Positions 32,445 to 37,053 of a DNA stretch of 37,053 bases are shown piece after piece. Origin of the DNA: Spirochaetaceae bacterium (GTDB lineage Bacteria > Spirochaetota > Spirochaetia > DSM-27196 > SKKC01); NCBI GenBank assembly GCA_003554375.1, contig PWGF01000233.1:1-37053 (forward strand), read 5' to 3'. Every line of letters begins with the position of its first letter. Position 1 is the stretch's first letter. Under the pieces are notes generated by a model. That model made no database searches. It was not told where the DNA came from and worked only from the letters and a program-made list of their open reading frames with translations. The position numbers were made by a program, and so were the translations under genes.

Positions 32445-32474
32445 TTGACACTAGCCGGCTCTGCGTGGTAGCGT
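32445..32474 (+). promoter_or_regulatory. Possible promoter of the rpsF cluster
   Basis: A consensus TTGACA (32445-32450) is followed after 18 nt by TAGCGT (32469-32474), a poor -10. If used, the rpsF leader would be about 185 nt and include the inverted repeat at 32511-32546. Confidence 0.3.
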
Positions 32475-32510
32475 CCAGCTCACCTCTTTACTACTGGGTG
32501 GTATCGCTGG

Positions 32511-32546
32511 AAAGTTACATCCACCGGCCGAATCCGATGTAACTTT
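32511..32546. repeat. 11-bp inverted repeat in the rpsF upstream region
   Basis: AAAGTTACATC (32511-32521) is perfectly repeated inverted as GATGTAACTTT (32536-32546) around a 14-nt GC-rich centre. The arms are AT-rich, unlike the surroundings. It could be an operator or a leader hairpin for the ribosomal cluster. Confidence 0.6.
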
Positions 32547-32664
32547 TCGTGTTTGCCTGAACGGCTGCACGATGACCGGATGGTGCCGGCCACAGTTGCG
32601 GACGGCTTCCGGCAATGACACAAGTATAGGGCTCAGTAGTCGCACATGTCCACAAGGAGGCTGA

Positions 32665-32949
32665 GTGTTGAAAACATATGAAGCGATGTGCGTCTTTCGT
32701 CCGGAGGACGAGACGTTCAGTAGGGGTAAGGATGAAGTTCGCAGCGAGCTCGAAGGGCTCGGGGCGAAAATTGTCAAAGAAGATGATATGGAGTTGCGGA
32801 CTCTGGCGTATCCAATAAACGGGTGCGAACAGGGGCATTACTATCTCTACGTCTTCGAACACGATCCGGCACAGGTTCAAGGGGTCGACCGGGCGCTCAA
32901 GTTCAAGCCTGATCTGATCCGGTTCCTCGTAGTACGCCAGGAAGAGTGA
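32665..32949 (+). CDS. rpsF: Ribosomal protein bS6
   Basis: Small-subunit protein that binds 16S rRNA as a heterodimer with bS18. 94 residues, normal length. KTYEAMCVFRPED at the start, LAYPINGCEQGHYYLYVFE and FLVVRQEE at the end are typical. AAGGAGG (32654-32660) lies 4 nt before the GTG at 32665 and 7 nt before an in-frame TTG at 32668; the TTG has better spacing and gives the usual MKTYE start. First gene of rpsF-ssb-rpsR. Confidence 0.95.
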   Translation: MLKTYEAMCVFRPEDETFSRGKDEVRSELEGLGAKIVKEDDMELRTLAYPINGCEQGHYYLYVFEHDPAQVQGVDRALKFKPDLIRFLVVRQEE

Positions 32950-32956
32950 GACGTAT

Positions 32957-33391
32957 ATGGCCGATATTAACCATGTCGTGTTGGTCGGGCGGCTCGTGCG
33001 TGATGCCGAGTTGAAGTATGCCTCGTCCGGCGTCGCCATCACAAAATTCGGCCTGGCCGTTAACCGGCGGCGGAAGCAAGGTGACCAGTGGACGGATGAG
33101 GCTAACTTTTTTGACGTTGTAGTGATGGGGCGAATGGGGGAGGCCATTCAGCGATATCTGACCAAAGGTAAGCAGGTCGGAATCGAAGGAGAGCTCCGTC
33201 AGAGCAAGTGGGAGCAGGACGGTCAACCTCGGAGTCGGGTTGAAGTGTTTGCGAACAATGTTCAGCTTCTCGGTAGCCCGGGCGAGCAACGCTCCGGTGC
33301 AGCTTCGGAGGCATCGGCACGTGGAAGTGGATCAAGTGAAGCCGGCCGGGCCGGGATAGATGACGATTTCGAGGACGATGTGCCGTTCTAG
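32957..33391 (+). CDS. ssb: Single-stranded DNA-binding protein
   Basis: OB-fold protein coating single-stranded DNA in replication and repair. 144 residues. The N-terminus (DINHVVLVGRLVRDAELKYA), NRRRKQGDQWTDEANFFDVV and VGIEGELRQSKWEQDG are standard. After a Gly/Ser-rich linker it ends in the acidic tip DDDFEDDVPF, which recruits partner proteins. It lies 7 nt after rpsF, as in many bacteria. Confidence 0.97.
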   Translation: MADINHVVLVGRLVRDAELKYASSGVAITKFGLAVNRRRKQGDQWTDEANFFDVVVMGRMGEAIQRYLTKGKQVGIEGELRQSKWEQDGQPRSRVEVFANNVQLLGSPGEQRSGAASEASARGSGSSEAGRAGIDDDFEDDVPF

Positions 33392-33492
33392 AGCTGGATG
33401 CTCTGAAGGTCTGGAGCACGACGCCGGGCCACCGCAATCGGGTCCCATGCGCTCCAGCGCAGCCAACGAAGACAGTAAAGGGAGTCAAGCAT

Positions 33493-33870
33493 ATGTCGGA
33501 TCAAGAAGCACGTGAAGGTACGGATCGACAGCAGGCCACGCAGGAAAGACAGCAGGCCACGCAGGAAAGAGAGACAGGTCGCTCCGGTCCTTCTGAAGGC
33601 CGGGATTCGGCCGGAGGCGATAGACCGCCTCGCGGCGGTCGCGGTGGAGGCGGCCGGCGAGGGCGCGTGTATTTTCGCCGCAAAGTCGACAAGATCAAGA
33701 CACAGAACCTAACGATCGACTACAAGCATCCCGAGGTGTTGCGCCGCTTCATCACGGACAGCGGGAAGATTCTCCCGCGGCGCATAACCGGCACAAGCGC
33801 GAAGAACCAGCGGCGGCTTGTTCGGGAGATTAAGCGTGCTCGGGTGCTCGGCATGTTGCCGATGGGTTGA
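33493..33870 (+). CDS. rpsR: Ribosomal protein bS18 with repeat-containing N-terminal extension
   Basis: Partner of bS6 on the small subunit. The conserved core is at residues about 58-125: VYFRRKVDKIKTQNLTIDYK, then VLRRFITDSGKILPRRITG and KNQRRLVREIKRAR. The protein is 125 residues against about 75 in E. coli; the extra N-terminal part is hydrophilic and includes a duplicated QQATQER unit followed by a Gly/Arg-rich stretch. AAAGGGAG precedes the ATG. An imperfect stem in the preceding 101-nt gap (CTGGAGC 33411-33417 with GCTCCAG 33451-33457) could be a leader structure. Confidence 0.95.
   Translation: MSDQEAREGTDRQQATQERQQATQERETGRSGPSEGRDSAGGDRPPRGGRGGGGRRGRVYFRRKVDKIKTQNLTIDYKHPEVLRRFITDSGKILPRRITGTSAKNQRRLVREIKRARVLGMLPMG
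33528..33569 (+). repeat. Exact 21-bp tandem duplication in rpsR
   Basis: Two identical 21-bp copies, 33528-33548 and 33549-33569, starting ACAGCAGG. The unit is in frame and adds seven residues (QQATQER). Exact identity suggests a recent duplication. Confidence 0.92.
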
Positions 33871-34004
33871 CGCCGGGCGGCGTTACCCCGTCAGGTCGCG
33901 TCCCCCGAGCCCCCGGGCTTGCGACCCATGGCAGATACAAGCCGGATTGAGCCTCTTGAAGGCAGACTTCTGAGGGGCGGAGCGCAGAAGGTCCGGAAGG
34001 ACGA

Positions 34005-34943
34005 ATGGAGAAGAAGATGTCGAGCCGTAGTTCCGACTGGGTTGCAGTCGGCAGCCTCAGTGTGCTCTCCACTCTCATGTTCCTTACGGGCCCGTTTATG
34101 CTCCTCTATCTTGCTCCGCTGCAGTTTCTCTACGGGAAGACCGACGGGAAGCACCTGGCCTATGGGTTGATTATCACCGCGATTCTCGTGGGGGCATTAT
34201 TCGTTTACCAAGCGGAGGAGCTGACTACGGCGACCTGGTCGGAGTTAGCTGCTCAAGTAGGGGCAATAGCCGCGCTCGGGTACGTCAACTTGGGGCGGAG
34301 TCCGCGGCCGCGCGCCGTTCGACTTCTGATTGGAGCTGGAGTTGCCGCGATGCTCGGCTGGCCGGCGGTAAACGAATTGATCGAGGGCGAAGCATTCACC
34401 GAAGTGCTGACGGCTCAACTCGGGCAGGTCGAGCAGGTGATGGGTCCCGCTGGTATGGCGGGGACCATGGCAAACGGTGACGTTGAGACCTTGGTAGAAC
34501 TTGGGCAGGGAATAGCAGTTCGCGCGTACGCGGTCGGCTATGTGGTTCTGATCGGCGTGAACTGGGCAATCGGGACAACTCTGATCTCTCGGCAGTCCAT
34601 GGTTGCTCGGTTTCGCGTTCCGCGAGGAACCTTGACGGTACTCGGAGTCGCATTGGCCGGAGCCGTCGCTGATGTGGCGCTGCAAATCGGGGGGCTCGGA
34701 CTGTTTGCGTGGAACCTGGCCTTGGGGATTCTGGTTCTCTATGCCGCGCAAGGATTCGGGGTGCTGCAGTCGTGGGCATTTGCCCGCGGACCGGCGGCGC
34801 GGCTGCTTGTGCCGTTGGCGGTAGTCGTGTTGCTCCTGATCCCCGTCACGGGCGGGGTGGTAGCGTTGGCCCTCCCGTTGTTGGGTTTGGCCGAGGAGCG
34901 GGCCCGGTGGCGGGATCGGTGGCCGCGTTGCGGCCGGCCGTGA
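34005..34943 (+). CDS. DUF2232/YybS-like multi-pass membrane protein
   Basis: 312 residues with about seven to eight hydrophobic helices. The opening SVLSTLMFLTGPFMLLYLAPLQFLY resembles the YybS/DUF2232 family, which often sits between rpsR and rplI. Its function is unknown, and proteins of this fold resemble energy-coupling substrate-binding or uptake components. The ATG has GGAAGG 4 nt upstream; a second ATG at 34017 is possible. The C-terminus is basic and cytosolic by the positive-inside rule. Confidence 0.75.
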   Translation: MEKKMSSRSSDWVAVGSLSVLSTLMFLTGPFMLLYLAPLQFLYGKTDGKHLAYGLIITAILVGALFVYQAEELTTATWSELAAQVGAIAALGYVNLGRSPRPRAVRLLIGAGVAAMLGWPAVNELIEGEAFTEVLTAQLGQVEQVMGPAGMAGTMANGDVETLVELGQGIAVRAYAVGYVVLIGVNWAIGTTLISRQSMVARFRVPRGTLTVLGVALAGAVADVALQIGGLGLFAWNLALGILVLYAAQGFGVLQSWAFARGPAARLLVPLAVVVLLLIPVTGGVVALALPLLGLAEERARWRDRWPRCGRP

Positions 34944-35057
34944 CGCGCCGGGCCTACATGAGGTAGCTCACGGGTGAAGTGAACGAGAAGATCGGCGGCC
35001 GTTGCCGGGCGCGAGAAGCCAAAGAACCGGAGCGGTCAAAGAGGAGAAGAGGAAAGC

Positions 35058-35738
35058 ATGAAGGTCATACTGAACACGGATATTCCTAGTCTCGGCGAAG
35101 AGGGGGATGTATGCGACGTGGCTCCAGGCTACGCGCGGAACTACCTTCTGCCGCGTAAGATGGTTCTGCTGGACAACAAGGAAGGGCGTTCGATTATCGA
35201 GGGGCGCCGTGCTTCCATTGAGCGACGCAAGGAAGAGAAGCGAAAGGCGGCGCTGTCGACGAAGGAACGAATCGAGTCGGAGGCGCTCGAGCTGAAGATG
35301 CCCGCCGGCGCAAATGGGAAGCTCTTTGGATCGGTGAACAGTGCCACTATTCGTGAGGCGCTGGGGCGTCGAGGACTTGAGATCGACCGTAAGAACATCG
35401 ATATCCCGGAGCGCACGATCAAGGCTACCGGAAACTATCGCGTCGGTATCCGCCTCTATGGCGGCGAGGTAGCAGACCTTCAGGTGCAGGTTAGCCCGAC
35501 CGGCGGGCAATCCGCCGCAGCCGAGAAGAGTGCAGATGTCGCCGCGGACGGCGCGGAAGCAAGGGGAGAGAGCGCGGAGACTGCCCCCGAGGGCGCGCAG
35601 ACCGGCGGGGAGAATGCCGAGGCGACTGAAGCGGACAGTGAACAGGCTATCGGGGAGACCGGCCGTGAGACTGTGAGTCAAGAAGACAGCGCCGTGTCTG
35701 AGGCTGAGGCCGAAGAGACTGCGGATCAGTGGCAATAG
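35058..35738 (+). CDS. rplI: Ribosomal protein bL9 with acidic C-terminal tail
   Basis: Large-subunit protein binding 23S rRNA near the L1 stalk. Residues 1 to about 150 are the normal protein: VILNTDIPSLGEEGDVCDV, GYARNYLLPRK, the long central helix and the C-terminal domain (GKLFGSVNSATIREAL). About 75 further residues form an acidic Ala/Glu/Gly/Ser-rich tail, making 226 residues against about 150 usually. GAGGAGAAGAGG precedes the ATG. dnaB follows after 56 nt. Confidence 0.95.
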   Translation: MKVILNTDIPSLGEEGDVCDVAPGYARNYLLPRKMVLLDNKEGRSIIEGRRASIERRKEEKRKAALSTKERIESEALELKMPAGANGKLFGSVNSATIREALGRRGLEIDRKNIDIPERTIKATGNYRVGIRLYGGEVADLQVQVSPTGGQSAAAEKSADVAADGAEARGESAETAPEGAQTGGENAEATEADSEQAIGETGRETVSQEDSAVSEAEAEETADQWQ

Positions 35739-35794
35739 TAGCTCTGTTAGCGAAACGGACGCCAGTTAACTGAGCACTGCATGGTGGAGTCGCT

Positions 35795-37053
35795 ATGAGC
35801 GGAATCGGAGGGCGTGTACCCCCTCATAACAACGAAGCCGAGATAGCGACACTCGGTGCAATGCTCCTGAACCCGGAGGCGGTGACAAGGGTCATTCCGA
35901 TTGTGCGTTCGCGTGACTTCTATCATGCAGCACATCAGAAGGTTTTCGACGCGGTCGTCCGGTTGATCGACAGGGCTGAGAGGCCGGACCTTATCACTGT
36001 CACGGAAGAGCTTCGTAGTTCCGGTGAGCTTGAAGGGGTTGGAGGTCCCGGCTATGTTGCGCAATTGACTTCGGAAGTTCCGGCAGCGGCCAATGTCGAG
36101 TATTACGCGAAGATCGTTCGCGATACCAGCACTCGGCGACGGCTGATCTCGATTGCGGACCAGCTAAGACAGGATGCGTTCGATGACGCTCAGGATGTGC
36201 GCCTGATGGTGGAGGAGGCGGAACGGCGGATCTTTGAGATTACCGATGAGAGTCAAATTGAGGGCTATAAGCCGGCACGCGAGATAATCGAGCGTACGGT
36301 GGAGGCCATTGAGCATCTTTACCGACACAAAGAAAGCTACACCGGGGTGCCGAGTGGACTGACGGAGCTCGACAATATGTTGAGCGGTTTTCAGGACAGC
36401 GAGTTCATAGTGGTCGGCGCTCGGCCCTCAATTGGCAAGACGGCGCTTGCTTTGTCGATGGCGGCAAATATGGCGCTCCATCGCAGCACACCAGTCGGTT
36501 TCTTCACGCTGGAGATGTCCGATATGGCGTTGATGCAGCGCCTCGTGTCGAGCGAAGCGCGGATCGGCAGTCAGAAGATCCGAACCGGATATCTTCTGCC
36601 TGCAGATTTCAAAAACTTGACGGACGCTGCAGGTCTCATCTACGACGCTCCGCTCTTCATCACCGACCAGCCGAATATGAAGCTCTTGGACTTGCGGGCT
36701 CAGGCCCGGCGCATGCGAAGTCAGGCGGGAGTGCGTATTATCTTCATCGACTATATAACGCTGATCCGGGCCGAGAATCCTGAGCTTCCGCGTCACGAGC
36801 AGATTGCTGAGGTGTCCCGTAGTCTGAAGGCTTTGGCACGGGAGCTATCTATACCCATCGTAGCGCTATCGCAGGTGAGTCGCGACAGTGAAGGGCGGCG
36901 TCCCACACTGGCGAATATCCGTGAGAGCGGATCGATCGAACAAGATGCGGATGTCGTTCTCTTTCTGCATCGAGAACGAGGTACGAACGAAGAGCACGAG
37001 ACGAATAACGTGGAAACGGAGCTGATTGTCGCAAAACAGCGAAACGGGCCACA
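35795..37053 (+). CDS. dnaB: Replicative DNA helicase DnaB (3' end outside the window)
   Basis: Hexameric 5'-3' helicase at the replication fork. The ATG at 35795 has GGAG a few nt upstream and the frame stays open to the window end (419 codons; about 30-50 are missing). The N-terminal domain starts VPPHNNEAEIATLGAMLLNP. The RecA-like domain begins TGVPSGLTELDNMLSGFQ, with Walker A GARPSIGKT (208-216), FFTLEMSDMALMQRL, a Walker B region IIFIDYITLI and VALSQVSRDSEGRRPTLANI. SGSIEQDADVV follows, and no intein interrupts the visible part. Confidence 0.95.
   Translation, partial: MSGIGGRVPPHNNEAEIATLGAMLLNPEAVTRVIPIVRSRDFYHAAHQKVFDAVVRLIDRAERPDLITVTEELRSSGELEGVGGPGYVAQLTSEVPAAANVEYYAKIVRDTSTRRRLISIADQLRQDAFDDAQDVRLMVEEAERRIFEITDESQIEGYKPAREIIERTVEAIEHLYRHKESYTGVPSGLTELDNMLSGFQDSEFIVVGARPSIGKTALALSMAANMALHRSTPVGFFTLEMSDMALMQRLVSSEARIGSQKIRTGYLLPADFKNLTDAAGLIYDAPLFITDQPNMKLLDLRAQARRMRSQAGVRIIFIDYITLIRAENPELPRHEQIAEVSRSLKALARELSIPIVALSQVSRDSEGRRPTLANIRESGSIEQDADVVLFLHRERGTNEEHETNNVETELIVAKQRNGP

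Overview
The window is GC-rich, densely coded bacterial chromosome with no insertion sequence, prophage or CRISPR array visible. Three things suggest a free-living spirochaete (Spirochaetota); this is inference from family distribution, not proof. They are two FadL/UPF0164-type outer-membrane proteins of the kind expanded in Treponema, several lipoproteins with relaxed lipoboxes, and the gene order rpsF-ssb-rpsR-DUF2232-rplI-dnaB.

Layout. 1-3.5 kb: an outer-membrane cluster (FadL-like protein, helical lipoprotein, second FadL-like protein), then tRNA-Lys. 3.9-10.8 kb, minus strand: xylulokinase, asparagine synthetase AsnA, then a ferrous-iron locus made of FeoB, a three-domain protein (two nicotianamine-synthase-like SAM-binding domains plus a C-terminal FeoA domain) and a small Cys-containing protein whose end overlaps the start of the fusion. 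11-15.2 kb, plus strand: a PIN-type RNA ligase partner and a Pab1020-type RNA ligase, a glycerophosphodiesterase lipoprotein and an aldo/keto reductase. 15.4-16.0 kb: a PIN toxin-antitoxin pair. 16.1-20.6 kb, minus strand: PHP-type histidinol phosphatase, nitroreductase, initiator tRNA with promoter and intrinsic terminator, PrsW-like protease coupled to HisC, and a DUF3783 protein.

20.7-24.8 kb, plus strand: clpB and argH, with a nested hairpin between them. 24.8-27.6 kb: a BMP-family binding lipoprotein divergent from an FGGY sugar kinase. 27.7-32.4 kb: a membrane-anchored winged-helix protein, a NifA-like AAA+ regulator with GAVPGA in place of GAFTGA, pyruvate kinase with a C-terminal extension, and an unknown helical protein. 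32.7-37 kb, plus strand: the rpsF-ssb-rpsR-DUF2232-rplI-dnaB cluster, with dnaB cut by the window end.

The most notable locus is the iron region. Two domains resembling nicotianamine synthase, joined to FeoA and placed directly upstream of FeoB, suggest that a small metal ligand, or an SAM-linked sensor, is coupled to Fe(II) uptake. A second window-wide pattern is that several genes without a Shine-Dalgarno sequence (asnA, glpQ, argH, pyk, the FGGY kinase, possibly clpB) have a -10-like hexamer ending 6-10 nt before the start codon, as expected for leaderless mRNAs. Short in-frame tandem repeats have also lengthened the ends or linkers of several proteins (RNA ligase partner, DUF3783 protein, bS18, and the methyltransferase-FeoA linker).
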